Source: Marispirochaeta aestuarii
Lineage (GTDB): Bacteria; Spirochaetota; Spirochaetia; JC444; Marispirochaetaceae
Direction: 5' to 3'
Length of the DNA: 64,000 nucleotides
NCBI RefSeq assembly: GCF_002087085.1
Contig: NZ_MWQY01000004.1
Location: forward strand, 124,001 to 188,000
The translations under genes were made by a program, and so were the position numbers. The notes beneath the pieces were generated by a model. It searched no databases. It had not been told where the DNA came from and saw nothing but the letters and a program-made list of their open reading frames with translations. Each line of letters opens with the position of its first letter. Positions within the stretch are counted from its first letter, which is position 1. Of the stretch, positions 26,290 through 35,003 are shown piece after piece.

Positions 26290-26432
26290 TCATCCCTCCA
26301 AGCGCAGCGGCTATACTTTTTATATGACTTTCTTAGATGAACTTTATTGTTCAGTACATTGAAGCCATGATACCCCGGGTTCTGGCACAGCGATATAACC
26401 CGAAAGGAGTATTTTCGCCGGTATCAGGACAT

Positions 26433-26461
26433 TTGACACAGACTCAGCCGGGGCATACAAT
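26433..26461 (+). promoter_or_regulatory. Promoter of the B12 photosensor-kinase operon
   Basis: A consensus TTGACA (26433-26438), 17 bases, TACAAT (26456-26461). The ATG at 26470 is eight bases later with no ribosome site, so the transcript is probably leaderless. Confidence 0.7.
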
Positions 26462-26469
26462 TCCAGCAT

Positions 26470-27522
26470 ATGGATACATCCCCGGCTGAAAATAACTTCC
26501 GCACATATATCGACGAACATGAACTGGCCCTTTCGGATCAGATCATCACGCTTCTCTGGCGGGACCACCCTGAGTATGACAGGATCTTTGATGAGAAAGG
26601 CAAGGGGAAGTGCGCCCAGGATATCCGCTATCATCTGAAGTATCTTGCCGCCGCCGTGGACGCCGAATCTCCCGCCCTCTTTCTGCGTTATCTGGAGTGG
26701 GTAAAGAGCCTCTTCGCCTCCCTGAACATTCCCCGGGACACCTTTTTAGAGACCCTGAAGACAATGAAGGAGGTTCTCGGAGATCAGAGCAGCATCGCCC
26801 TGAACTACCTTGACGAAGGACTGAAGGCCTACCCGGAGCTCCCGGACAGGCATGACTCCTTTATTACCCCGGAAAATCCCCTCTCCGGGGTGGCCGGAAA
26901 CTACATCCAGGCCCTGCTCAAACGGGACAGGGAAGGCGCCATGAAGATCATCATGCAGGAGATGGAAGCGGGACGGGACATCCGGGAGATGTACGAGTAC
27001 GTATTCCAGGTAAGCCAGCGGGAGATCGGCCGTCTCTGGCAGACCGGAAGCGTCAGCGTGGCCCAGGAACACTACTGCACCGGAGCGACCCAGCTTATCA
27101 TGAGCCGCCTCTATCCCTATGTATTCAACCACGAGAAAAACGGACTCACTTTTATCGGAACCAGCGTGGGGGATGAGCTTCATGAACTTGGAATCCGCAT
27201 GGTCAGCGACTTCTTTGAACTCGACGGCTGGGATACGATTTTTCTGGGCGCCAACACACCTGCGAAGGACATACTGCGGTGCATCATGGATGAGCAGGCA
27301 AAGGTCATCGGAATTTCCGTGACCATAACCTACCACCTTCACAAAGTCCGGGAGATTATAGATTCCATCGCCGAAAACCCTGAGCTAAAGGGGGTCAGGA
27401 TCCTTGTGGGGGGCTACCCCTTCAATGAGGACCGTGAATTGTGGCGCAGGATAGGAGCTCACGGCTACGGGACTGATGCCAGAGACGCGATACGCACCGC
27501 ACGCCGGCTTGTGGGGATATAG
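26470..27522 (+). CDS. Cobalamin-binding protein with CarH-type photoreceptor motif
   Basis: A 350-residue soluble protein. About residues 140-215 resemble the four-helix B12-capping bundle of CarH/LitR, and 225-350 are a Rossmann B12-binding domain. Trp190, nine residues, then Glu200-His201 form the W-x9-E-H motif that marks CarH-type adenosylcobalamin photoreceptors. The lower axial ligand would be His238 in E-L-H-E-L-G (the usual D-x-H-x-x-G with Glu for Asp). Later landmarks are G-I-S-V-T and V-G-G-Y. There is no DNA-binding domain; residues 1-135 are a helical region I do not recognise. A histidine kinase starts two bases downstream, so the output is probably via phosphorylation. Confidence 0.85.
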   Translation: MDTSPAENNFRTYIDEHELALSDQIITLLWRDHPEYDRIFDEKGKGKCAQDIRYHLKYLAAAVDAESPALFLRYLEWVKSLFASLNIPRDTFLETLKTMKEVLGDQSSIALNYLDEGLKAYPELPDRHDSFITPENPLSGVAGNYIQALLKRDREGAMKIIMQEMEAGRDIREMYEYVFQVSQREIGRLWQTGSVSVAQEHYCTGATQLIMSRLYPYVFNHEKNGLTFIGTSVGDELHELGIRMVSDFFELDGWDTIFLGANTPAKDILRCIMDEQAKVIGISVTITYHLHKVREIIDSIAENPELKGVRILVGGYPFNEDRELWRRIGAHGYGTDARDAIRTARRLVGI

Positions 27523-27524
27523 GT

Positions 27525-28733
27525 ATGAAACAGAAGATCTTCCACGGTTTCGCGGTTCTGTGTGATCAGGACGGCCGTATAGAGCTCATCCTGCGGAATG
27601 ATTTGAAGAACATACTGAATCCCCGGCCCGGGGCACCCCTGAGCACCCTGATCGACGAAGCGGACCTTCCCGATTATTACACCTTTTTATACCGGCTAAA
27701 GAATGAAACCGTGCTCTATGACTGGCAGCTGAAAATCGATTCTGCCACGGAGCCGGGGGAGCTCTACTTTACGGGAGGAAGCTTTGACGGGCGGATATTC
27801 ATTATCGCCTCCTCCCTGACAACGGAAGCAGCGGAGTTCATTGACGAACTGGGACGCATCAACAATGAGCAGGCCGACATGCTCCGACGGGCAATAAAAA
27901 AAGAGAACCGCGATGATCAGGAAGTTTTCCGCGACTTTGCCAGGGTGAATAATGAGCTGACCAATCTTCAGCGGGAACTGCACAAAAAAAACCATGAGCT
28001 GACAAGAACCCTGCAGGAGAGAGACAGGTTTATCGGCATGGCCGCCCACGACCTGCGCAGTCCCTTAAGCGGAATCTCCGGGCTCTGCGGCCTGCTGCTG
28101 GACGGCCGGATGGGAGAACTCAGCACGGACCAGCAGGAGATTATCCAGACCATATGCGAAAGCTCAGAGTACATGGTCCAGATGGTGAACGACATGCTGG
28201 ACCTGGCGGCCATCGAGTCCGGTACCCTGCAGCTCAACATCAGGAAAACGGACCTGGTGAAGATAATCCGGGACAGCTTCAGCATTAACAGGCAGATCGC
28301 CGAGCAGAAGGAGATCTGCCTCACGATAAAGACGGAGCAGGATTCGATCCCGCTGGAAATCGACGGAGTAAAAATCAGGCAGGTGGCGGACAACCTGATT
28401 TCCAACGCCATCAAGTTCTCCCATCCCGGGACCGCCGTACAGGTCGGGGTTATGCAGACCGGGGATCACGCCGAGGTCAGCGTCCGGGACCAGGGACAGG
28501 GGATTCCCGCAGAAGAGCTGCCGAAACTCTTTACTCCCTACTCACGAGTCAAGGTCTCCTCCACCGCCGGAGAAAAAAGCACCGGATTAGGCCTGGCAAT
28601 ATCCCAGCGTATAATCCGGGGACACCGGGGAACACTGAAGGTTGAGAGCGAGGTCGGGAAAGGCTCGATCTTTCGCTTCAGCCTGCCGCTTAAACCGGCG
28701 GATGGGGAAAATACCCCTCAGGCCTCTTCATAA
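27525..28733 (+). CDS. Soluble PAS-like sensor histidine kinase
   Basis: A 402-residue kinase with no membrane helix. Residues 1-105 look PAS-like, 110-165 are a coiled coil, the HisKA box is M-A-A-H-D-L-R-S-P-L with His175, and the ATPase domain has N-L-I-S-N-A-I-K-F-S, D-Q-G-Q-G-I and G-L-G-L-A-I. It follows the B12-binding protein by two bases, so that protein is its probable sensor partner. No response regulator is adjacent. The 3-prime end overlaps the convergent MFS gene by 16 bases. Confidence 0.9.
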   Translation: MKQKIFHGFAVLCDQDGRIELILRNDLKNILNPRPGAPLSTLIDEADLPDYYTFLYRLKNETVLYDWQLKIDSATEPGELYFTGGSFDGRIFIIASSLTTEAAEFIDELGRINNEQADMLRRAIKKENRDDQEVFRDFARVNNELTNLQRELHKKNHELTRTLQERDRFIGMAAHDLRSPLSGISGLCGLLLDGRMGELSTDQQEIIQTICESSEYMVQMVNDMLDLAAIESGTLQLNIRKTDLVKIIRDSFSINRQIAEQKEICLTIKTEQDSIPLEIDGVKIRQVADNLISNAIKFSHPGTAVQVGVMQTGDHAEVSVRDQGQGIPAEELPKLFTPYSRVKVSSTAGEKSTGLGLAISQRIIRGHRGTLKVESEVGKGSIFRFSLPLKPADGENTPQASS

Positions 28734-29962
28734 TCCACGGGACATTCCAGTCGGCGGAGAAAAAAGAGCGAGACCAGTGCCGCTCCGGCCGCTGTGACAA
28801 AGACGACAGGATAGCCGAGGGCGGCGATGAGGGAACCCAGCAGAATGGGAACCACAACAATTGAGAGGTTCAGGGTCCCGATGATTCCCGCATAGAGCAC
28901 CCGGTTCTCCTCGGTTGAGAGTTCAACCGTAACGGCGTCCCGGCTTACGGTACGGGCGCTGACCACAGCCCCTAGAAAAAAGAAGAGCACAAGATAAAAG
29001 GGCATGGGAAGAAACCAGGCTGTTCCCAGAGCCGCCAGGGGAAGTACAAAGGAAAACCCCGACCATATCCGGAGCATGGCCCTGAATCCTCCCCGGCGCA
29101 CCACCCGGGGCCAGAGCAGGCTCGATGCCACCATACCGCTGATCTGGAAGAACATGAGGTTCCCCGCCAGGGCGGGATCCAGGCTGTAGCGGAGCTTTGC
29201 CAGGGCTATGTAAAAGGGAATAAGAGCGACATGGATCCCGACGGAATTGAGATAGAAGAGATACGTCCGGAGGTTGGGGTCCTTTTTCAGGACCCCGGGC
29301 AGGGATTTCAGGGTCCTGAGGTATCCCCGGGCCCTGTTTCGCCTGTCCGCAGGGACTTCATGAAGCAGCCAGAACCCGATACTGGCAAAGAGCAGAACTG
29401 CTCCGGCGGTAAAAAAGAGGATCCCGTAGCTGACAGGATAACTGGTCGCAGCAAGCACCTGCCGTGCTATAAGCGCGGAGACCAGGATACCGACGCTGGA
29501 GATGATCTGTTTTCTGGTAAAGAAACGCCTTCGTAATTCGGTGGAAAAACTTTTCCCTATCAGATCCACGTAGGAAACACTGGCGAAGGCACCGCTGACA
29601 TTGAAAAGCAGAAGCTCCGCGTAGACAATCGCCAGCCCCTGCAGCACGCTGAGACGTTGTATGGAAAGCATGGTAAAGGCGATCAGAACCAGCGAGATGA
29701 TCCGCAAGGTGATGCCCAGCAGCAGCCAGGGTTTCTTCCGGGACCTTCCGTGGAGAAACCCGGAGAAATTCAGCTGAGCTATAAGGGGGACGCCGATCAT
29801 TATGGCGCCGGCAATGCCGACCTGGAGTTCCCCACCCCCGATCTGGAGAATCATGGCCGGAATTACCGTATTCACCTCGGTAAAGGTAATGGTTATGGAG
29901 AGAAAAACCGCGTGCCAGAGAAAACCGAAGTAGTTTCTTTTTTCCAAGGGTAGATCGGACAT
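28718..29962 (-). CDS. MFS transporter
   Basis: A 414-residue polytopic membrane protein with about 12 helices and the MFS loop pattern (F-L-H-G-R-S-R-K-K-P between helices 2 and 3). The substrate is unknown. Its promoter (29969-29997) ends six bases before the ATG. Confidence 0.82.
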   Translation of the reverse strand: MSDLPLEKRNYFGFLWHAVFLSITITFTEVNTVIPAMILQIGGGELQVGIAGAIMIGVPLIAQLNFSGFLHGRSRKKPWLLLGITLRIISLVLIAFTMLSIQRLSVLQGLAIVYAELLLFNVSGAFASVSYVDLIGKSFSTELRRRFFTRKQIISSVGILVSALIARQVLAATSYPVSYGILFFTAGAVLLFASIGFWLLHEVPADRRNRARGYLRTLKSLPGVLKKDPNLRTYLFYLNSVGIHVALIPFYIALAKLRYSLDPALAGNLMFFQISGMVASSLLWPRVVRRGGFRAMLRIWSGFSFVLPLAALGTAWFLPMPFYLVLFFFLGAVVSARTVSRDAVTVELSTEENRVLYAGIIGTLNLSIVVVPILLGSLIAALGYPVVFVTAAGAALVSLFFLRRLECPVDYEEA

Positions 29963-29968
29963 ACAGGG

Positions 29969-29997
29969 ATACTACTCAGGAGAAGGGTCTAAGACAA
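29969..29997 (-). promoter_or_regulatory. Promoter of the MFS gene, probably leaderless
   Basis: On the minus strand TTGTCT (29997-29992), 17 bases, TAGTAT (29974-29969), six bases before the ATG at 29962; no ribosome site. Confidence 0.55.
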
Positions 29998-30012
29998 GAG
30001 AATTTCACTATA

Positions 30013-30054
30013 TTGACTATGTTATATAGTTATTTTATTATGTGCATATGCACA
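30013..30054 (+). promoter_or_regulatory. Promoter and palindrome at the DUF134 start, probably leaderless
   Basis: TTGACT (30013-30018), 17 bases, TATTAT (30036-30041); the ATG at 30048 is six bases later. A perfect palindrome TGTGCATATGCACA (30041-30054) spans the start codon and could be an operator for autoregulation. Confidence 0.55.
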
Positions 30055-30374
30055 ATTCAGAAATCCCCGGAAGCAGGAAACCCGGAGCGCCCAGGAAGAC
30101 CCGCCGATACCGGCCCATTGGAGAGCTGCGCCGTTTCAAACCCGCCGGGATTCCCGGATCCGAACTGAAGCGGCAGATCCTCCACATAGATGAGTTCGAA
30201 GCCATGCGGCTCTGTGACCTGGAGAATCTGAGCCAGATCGAAGCCGCCGAAACCATGGAGGTGAGCCGCGGTACCGTACAAAGGCTGCTTCTGTCCGGAC
30301 GGGCAAAGGTGGCGGGGGCAATTCTCCGGGGAGAGATGATCATACTCGATGAAGGAGAAGAGAATGACGAATGA
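30048..30374 (+). CDS. DUF134 helix-turn-helix protein
   Basis: A 108-residue protein of the DUF134 family, annotated as a probable DNA-binding protein. The N-terminus is basic (K-T-R-R-Y-R-P-I-G); the helix-turn-helix is around L-S-Q-I-E-A-A-E-T-M-E-V-S-R-G-T-V-Q-R-L, and D-E-F-E-A-M-R-L is the family hallmark. It overlaps the flavoprotein gene and probably regulates this operon. A GTG at 30042 would add two residues; ATG 30048 fits the promoter spacing. Confidence 0.87.
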   Translation: MHNSEIPGSRKPGAPRKTRRYRPIGELRRFKPAGIPGSELKRQILHIDEFEAMRLCDLENLSQIEAAETMEVSRGTVQRLLLSGRAKVAGAILRGEMIILDEGEENDE

Positions 30375-31740
30375 ACACTTTGAACTGCTTGTAATCGGCG
30401 GGGGGCCCGCCGCGATAACCATGGCCAAGGAGCTGGGGTCCCGGGTCCGGATGGGGGTAATCCGGCGGGAGGCCCACTCCATGATCTACTGCGCCATGCC
30501 CTACGCCGTGGAAGGGCTGCTGCAGCCGGAAAAGACCCTGAAGGCTGATACACTGGTTACCGAGACCGGGGCGCAACTGATCCGGGACACCGTTACAGAC
30601 GTCGATTTTGAAAAAAAGAGCGTCACCACCCAGGCGGGAAACAGCTATACCTGGGATAAGCTGGTAATCGCCACAGGCGCGGAACCGGTACTGCCACCCC
30701 TGAAGGGGCATGAGCTGGAGGGCGTAAGCACCTTCAAGAAGGAAGAGGATATGTTCAAGGTCGCTTCCATGGTGGAAGAGGGCATGGAAAACGCTGTGGT
30801 TATCGGGGCGGGAGCCATCGGCGTGGAACTCGCCCAGGCCCTGGCAGCCCGCGGGGTAGATACCGTTCTGGCGGATATGGCGGATTCGGTTCTTCCCAAC
30901 CTCGCCGATCCGGAAATGACCGCCCCCGCAGCGGAGGAGCTGCAGAGGCTGGGGATCCGTCTCAAGCTGGGACGCAAAGCCCTGGAACTGAGGGCCCGTG
31001 AGGATAAGCCTGCCCTGATCGGCGGGGTTGTATTCGACGACGGCAGTATCGAGAAAGCCGACCTGGTCGTTTTTGCCGTCGGGATGCGCCCGGAGGTCTC
31101 CCTCTTCGAAGGCAGCGGCCTTGAAATAGCCCGGGACGGGATTATCGTGGACAGCCGAATGCGTACCAGCATCGAAGATGTCTACGCTGTCGGAGACTGT
31201 GTCTCCTTTACCAGCGCCATTACCGGTGAACCCGCCGGGGGAAAACTGGCGACCAACGCGGTTCCCATGGGTCGCATTCTGGCAGCCAACCTGAAGGGTG
31301 AGGACCGGGAGTATCCGGGCTTTATTAACGGTGCGGCAACCAAGGCGGGGGAACTCTTTATCGGCGGAACAGGCATGAAGGAAGAAGAGGCAAAAGGGCA
31401 TTTTCAGGTTCTATGCGGCTACTCCGAATTTACCACCACCTTTCCCATAATGCCGGGGGCAAAAAAGGCTCGCCTCAAGCTGCTGGCGGACCGTGAAAGC
31501 GGAAGGATCATCGGAGGCCAGATTGTGAGCGGACAGCCGGTTACCGACAAGGTCGACCAGATAAGCATGGCCATCCAGTTTGGCCTGAAGGTTGAGGATC
31601 TTCTGAATTTCAGCTATTCCAGTCAGCCCTGGCAGTCTTTTTATCCCGCCCATAACCTGCTGGTAAAGGCTGCGGAGGAACTTTCCATCCAGTTGAGCGG
31701 GCCGGACAGAAAACCAGCTGTCCTGGTCGAGGCTCGGTAA
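30364..31740 (+). CDS. FAD-dependent pyridine nucleotide-disulfide oxidoreductase (CoA-disulfide reductase/NADH oxidase type)
   Basis: A 458-residue flavoprotein. It has an N-terminal FAD loop (V-I-G-G-G-P-A-A), a redox Cys43 in I-Y-C-A-M-P-Y, an NAD loop (V-I-G-A-G-A-I-G-V-E), the second FAD motif (D-V-Y-A-V-G-D-C) and a C-terminal dimerisation domain. A single redox Cys puts it with CoA-disulfide reductases, NADH oxidases and polysulfide or persulfide reductases; which one cannot be told. GGAG precedes the ATG at 30364, which overlaps the DUF134 stop by 11 bases. Confidence 0.9.
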   Translation: MTNEHFELLVIGGGPAAITMAKELGSRVRMGVIRREAHSMIYCAMPYAVEGLLQPEKTLKADTLVTETGAQLIRDTVTDVDFEKKSVTTQAGNSYTWDKLVIATGAEPVLPPLKGHELEGVSTFKKEEDMFKVASMVEEGMENAVVIGAGAIGVELAQALAARGVDTVLADMADSVLPNLADPEMTAPAAEELQRLGIRLKLGRKALELRAREDKPALIGGVVFDDGSIEKADLVVFAVGMRPEVSLFEGSGLEIARDGIIVDSRMRTSIEDVYAVGDCVSFTSAITGEPAGGKLATNAVPMGRILAANLKGEDREYPGFINGAATKAGELFIGGTGMKEEEAKGHFQVLCGYSEFTTTFPIMPGAKKARLKLLADRESGRIIGGQIVSGQPVTDKVDQISMAIQFGLKVEDLLNFSYSSQPWQSFYPAHNLLVKAAEELSIQLSGPDRKPAVLVEAR

Positions 31741-32204
31741 TGGAAAAGCAGTACCTGGTTGCCTGCGGTACCGATTCGGAAGACGGCAGCTTCTTTACAA
31801 AGAATCATTTTGGAGAATCCCGCTGGTATGATATCTGGCGGGTATCTCCATCAGGAGCAGCGGAGAAGATCGACCGCATCCCGAATCCCGCATCCCAGGC
31901 GAATGAGGAAAGCCATGAGCATGGACATGATGAAAAGAAACCGGGAAAGATTGCCCCGGTGCTCAAGAAAAAAGGGGTCAGCGTTATCATGGGCCGCAGT
32001 ATCGGCGCCAACGTGGTCAGGATGCGGCGAAAGTTTGTGGTCGTTGTAAGCCGCAGCGAGAAAACAGACGAGGCTCTCGCGGAGCTCCGGAAGCGCCTTT
32101 CTGAGGTACAGGAGCTCCTGGATGCCGGTGAAGAGCGGGGTCACATGATACTCCGGCGGCCCGGAACCAAAGACCCGGACAGTCAGAAGGAGAGATCCAC
32201 GTAG
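31740..32204 (+). CDS. NifX-like protein with His-rich insert
   Basis: A 154-residue protein with the dinitrogenase iron-molybdenum cofactor domain (F-F-T-K-N-H-F-G-E-S-R-W-Y near the start, V-S-V-I-M-G-R-S-I-G-A-N-V later). A His/Glu-rich insert (E-S-H-E-H-G-H-D-E) around residue 60 may bind metal. Its ATG overlaps the flavoprotein stop (TAATG). With DUF134 and the reductase it makes a small metal or redox operon. Confidence 0.8.
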   Translation: MEKQYLVACGTDSEDGSFFTKNHFGESRWYDIWRVSPSGAAEKIDRIPNPASQANEESHEHGHDEKKPGKIAPVLKKKGVSVIMGRSIGANVVRMRRKFVVVVSRSEKTDEALAELRKRLSEVQELLDAGEERGHMILRRPGTKDPDSQKERST

Positions 32205-32899
32205 AGGGGCAGATGATCCGACGCCCGCCGTGCGAGTCTGCTCATGTGGGCCCGGGTTTCCTGCCGCCTGAGCTTTCCGCTCATCCAGATACGGTCCAGG
32301 GGCAGAAGGGGAAAGCGGGACGGGAAGCTGCGTTTTGCAACATGTTTTGAGAAAAGCCGGTCAAGACTGCGCAGAAAGGGATTCAAGAGGCGCCACTCGT
32401 TGAGGTCCCCCATGAATACCACCGCATCTTTCGAGGGCCTGGTATAGCGCCGGATCGCCTGAACAAGCAGCCGCCCCTGACCTTTCCGTACCCGTTTTCG
32501 CAGATCCAGGTGAGTCACCACAACCCAGAGCTGCTCCCCTCCGAGGTCTACCCTGGCAAAGATTGCCCGCCGGGCCTCCGGGCGTATCATCCTTCCCGGG
32601 TATCCGGCACTTTCCTCGAGGTCCACATCCAGGCATTCGACAAGCGGATATCGGGAGAAGAGGGCGTTGCCGAAATCTCCCCGGGAATCCTTCAGGGTTT
32701 TTCCAAAAACAAGATGGTAATCCGGATAGGCCCTTCGCAGAAGCTCCAGAAGCTCCGTACCGGTGCCGGTATTGCTGCGGACCTCCTGCATGCCGAGGAT
32801 ATCCGGCCCTGTCTCCCGAATCACTTCCAGGATCCGCTCCGGGTCGTAACGGCCGTCGGTACCGACACAACCGTGAAGGTTATAGGTCATAACACGCAT
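32183..32899 (-). CDS. Endonuclease/exonuclease/phosphatase family protein
   Basis: A 238-residue EEP-fold phosphodiesterase. Visible motifs are M-T-Y-N-L-H-G at the start, M-Q-E-V-R with the metal Glu, V-V-T-H-L-D-L-R, G-D-L-N-E-W and the final S-D-H-L-P with the catalytic His. It has no signal peptide. It follows the PLD-VTT gene in the same operon, which suggests a phospholipid or phosphodiester substrate. The end overlaps the convergent NifX-like gene by 22 bases. Confidence 0.9.
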   Translation of the reverse strand: MRVMTYNLHGCVGTDGRYDPERILEVIRETGPDILGMQEVRSNTGTGTELLELLRRAYPDYHLVFGKTLKDSRGDFGNALFSRYPLVECLDVDLEESAGYPGRMIRPEARRAIFARVDLGGEQLWVVVTHLDLRKRVRKGQGRLLVQAIRRYTRPSKDAVVFMGDLNEWRLLNPFLRSLDRLFSKHVAKRSFPSRFPLLPLDRIWMSGKLRRQETRAHMSRLARRASDHLPLYVDLSF

Positions 32900-32900
32900 G

Positions 32901-35003
32901 CTAGGTCTTAATCCCTGAGATTTTGCGCACCAGGGAGACGATACCCGTCATGATGGCGAAATAGGCGGCCAGAAGCAGAACAAACATGAGAATGTTCATC
33001 CAGCCGGGATCTGTAAAAACCTTCCTGATGGTCTCGCCGAAAACGGTAAAGGCGATAATTCCGGGCATGAGGCCGATGAGAGAACCCAGCAAAAACTGGG
33101 AGGGACGGAACCCCAGCATGCCGGTAACCAGGTTCACCACGAGAAAGGGCCCGGAGGGCACCATGCGGGAGATGGCCACCGCCCAGAGACCGTAGGGGCG
33201 GATCTTTTCGAACTGCTTCTTTACATGACGGACGGCCCTGAAGCGGTCGAACCAGGGGTTTGTGTGCAGGACAAGCCCCAGGGCGTAAAAAATAGCGGCC
33301 CCCGAAAACACCCCCAGGGTGGAATAGAGAATTCCGAACCAGGGGCCGTGGAGTGCGGCAAAGGAGACGATGGGAACCGTGATGGAAACAAAGACCAGCA
33401 TGCTGAGCCAGAAGGAGACTATCGTCAGCAGGGCAGCCAGGCCAGGCCTGGTTTCGTTGAGCTCCCGGACCTTCCCGAGGATCTGCTGAATATCCACATC
33501 CGTACGGGAGATAAAAAAGACTGCCCCCAGAACGACGGTGGTCAGCAGCATCAGGCCCCAGATTTTCCTGGTCCGGGCAATGATGCCCCTGGGCTCATCC
33601 TTTGTCATGGTATGCAATGCCTCCTCCGGCCGGGGTGCTCCCTTCATGTCGAAGTAATCCAGCAGCTCCTCGGGGACCGAACCGGGGGGTAGCAGTTCCC
33701 CGGGCTCCTGAAGACCGTCCCAGGATCTGCTCCGTTCTCTGAAAGCCGACAAGCGGGAACCCCGGTGCTGCCGGACCATTTCCCGCCACTCTTCCGGGCT
33801 CAAGCCGCAGTGCTGGGCGAGGATGCGAGCCTCCAGTTGTGCGACACACCCGGGGTCGTCCGTCTCCTGCGCGTCCATGAGGATGTTTACCTCGTTATCG
33901 AAACCGAAGGAGCGCTGGTTGATGTTCCCGGATCCCAGGGTCAGAAATCGGCTGTCGGTAATCATCAGCTTGGAATGGACCTTGACCGGGGTCGCGGGAT
34001 CATCGGGAGAAACGGGATTGAAAAATCCCAGACGACCGTGACGGTCGTTCTCCCTCAGCTTCGCGATGTGCATGGAGGCATTGACCCCCATGGTCATCCT
34101 GCCCAGCAGATCCGGGAGTTCCCGGCTCATGAGGATAATCAGCTCCGGTCCCTCCTTTTCACGGAGCCTTCGGGCCAGAAGATCGGTGATCTCGTCGCTG
34201 GAGAAATACTGGTTCTCGATGAAGATGAACTCCCGTGCCTCCCTGAGCATGTCCAGGTAAACCTGCCGTATCTGCCGGAGGTCCGGGACATCAGCGTCCG
34301 GGGATGATCGGGTAAGGGAGATCATGATTCGGGCATTTTCGACATCCACAGGAATCCCTTCAGGCCAGAGAGAAGGAGGTTCAGCATCAGTGGAATGATC
34401 GAGGGAGAACTCCTCCTGTGCCAGGGAGAGGAGCTCCCCCACCGCGGGTCCGGACATGACAGCATGGGTGTCGTGATAGGGGCCGTAGGCCTCCCCCTCC
34501 GGATTCACCCGGGCAGGGCTCTTCGCGGGATGCTCCGGGCTGTCCCAGCGCTCCCGGGTAAGGTCGATTCCTCCGATAAAGGCCAGGGCATCGTCCAGAA
34601 TAACGAACTTCTCGTGCCGGGAAGCGAAAGCCGATTTCGCTGGAAGGTGGTGGAGATCCATGTTCGGCGCCTCATGTACTTCCTTCCTGAATTTATGGGT
34701 AATGTGCTGGTCCGCCGCAAAGAGGGAGGGGGGCTTCCATATACACAGGTCTATCCACATAGAAGGGTTTTCCCGGGCAATGGAGAGGAGGAGATCCCCC
34801 AGCTCCGGTCCCGAGGGACCCGTATCCCTGTCCCGCCTGAGGCGAATGCGGTCGTCAAAGCTCCAGCCGACGATGAGTATCCTCTTTTGGGTCTTCGGAA
34901 GAACCTCCGCCAGGGCGGAGTAGTAATCCCGACTGGAGGTAAAAAAGGAGAGCCGGGATGCAATTGATGTGCTTGTATAGTGACGGTCTTGTGTAAAAAT
35001 CAT
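32901..35003 (-). CDS. Phospholipase D-like protein fused to a VTT (TVP38/DedA-like) membrane domain
   Basis: A 700-residue fusion. Residues 1-450 hold two HKD motifs (H-E-K-F-V-I-L-D-D near 131 and H-S-K-L-M-I-T-D near 350), as in cardiolipin synthases and phospholipase D. Residues 490-695 are a membrane domain of the VTT/TVP38 type (G-P-F-L-V-V-N-L-V-T-G in the re-entrant region). It probably makes or remodels phospholipid, with the VTT part handling lipid translocation. The ATG overlaps the lnt stop (ATGA). Confidence 0.9.
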   Translation of the reverse strand: MIFTQDRHYTSTSIASRLSFFTSSRDYYSALAEVLPKTQKRILIVGWSFDDRIRLRRDRDTGPSGPELGDLLLSIARENPSMWIDLCIWKPPSLFAADQHITHKFRKEVHEAPNMDLHHLPAKSAFASRHEKFVILDDALAFIGGIDLTRERWDSPEHPAKSPARVNPEGEAYGPYHDTHAVMSGPAVGELLSLAQEEFSLDHSTDAEPPSLWPEGIPVDVENARIMISLTRSSPDADVPDLRQIRQVYLDMLREAREFIFIENQYFSSDEITDLLARRLREKEGPELIILMSRELPDLLGRMTMGVNASMHIAKLRENDRHGRLGFFNPVSPDDPATPVKVHSKLMITDSRFLTLGSGNINQRSFGFDNEVNILMDAQETDDPGCVAQLEARILAQHCGLSPEEWREMVRQHRGSRLSAFRERSRSWDGLQEPGELLPPGSVPEELLDYFDMKGAPRPEEALHTMTKDEPRGIIARTRKIWGLMLLTTVVLGAVFFISRTDVDIQQILGKVRELNETRPGLAALLTIVSFWLSMLVFVSITVPIVSFAALHGPWFGILYSTLGVFSGAAIFYALGLVLHTNPWFDRFRAVRHVKKQFEKIRPYGLWAVAISRMVPSGPFLVVNLVTGMLGFRPSQFLLGSLIGLMPGIIAFTVFGETIRKVFTDPGWMNILMFVLLLAAYFAIMTGIVSLVRKISGIKT

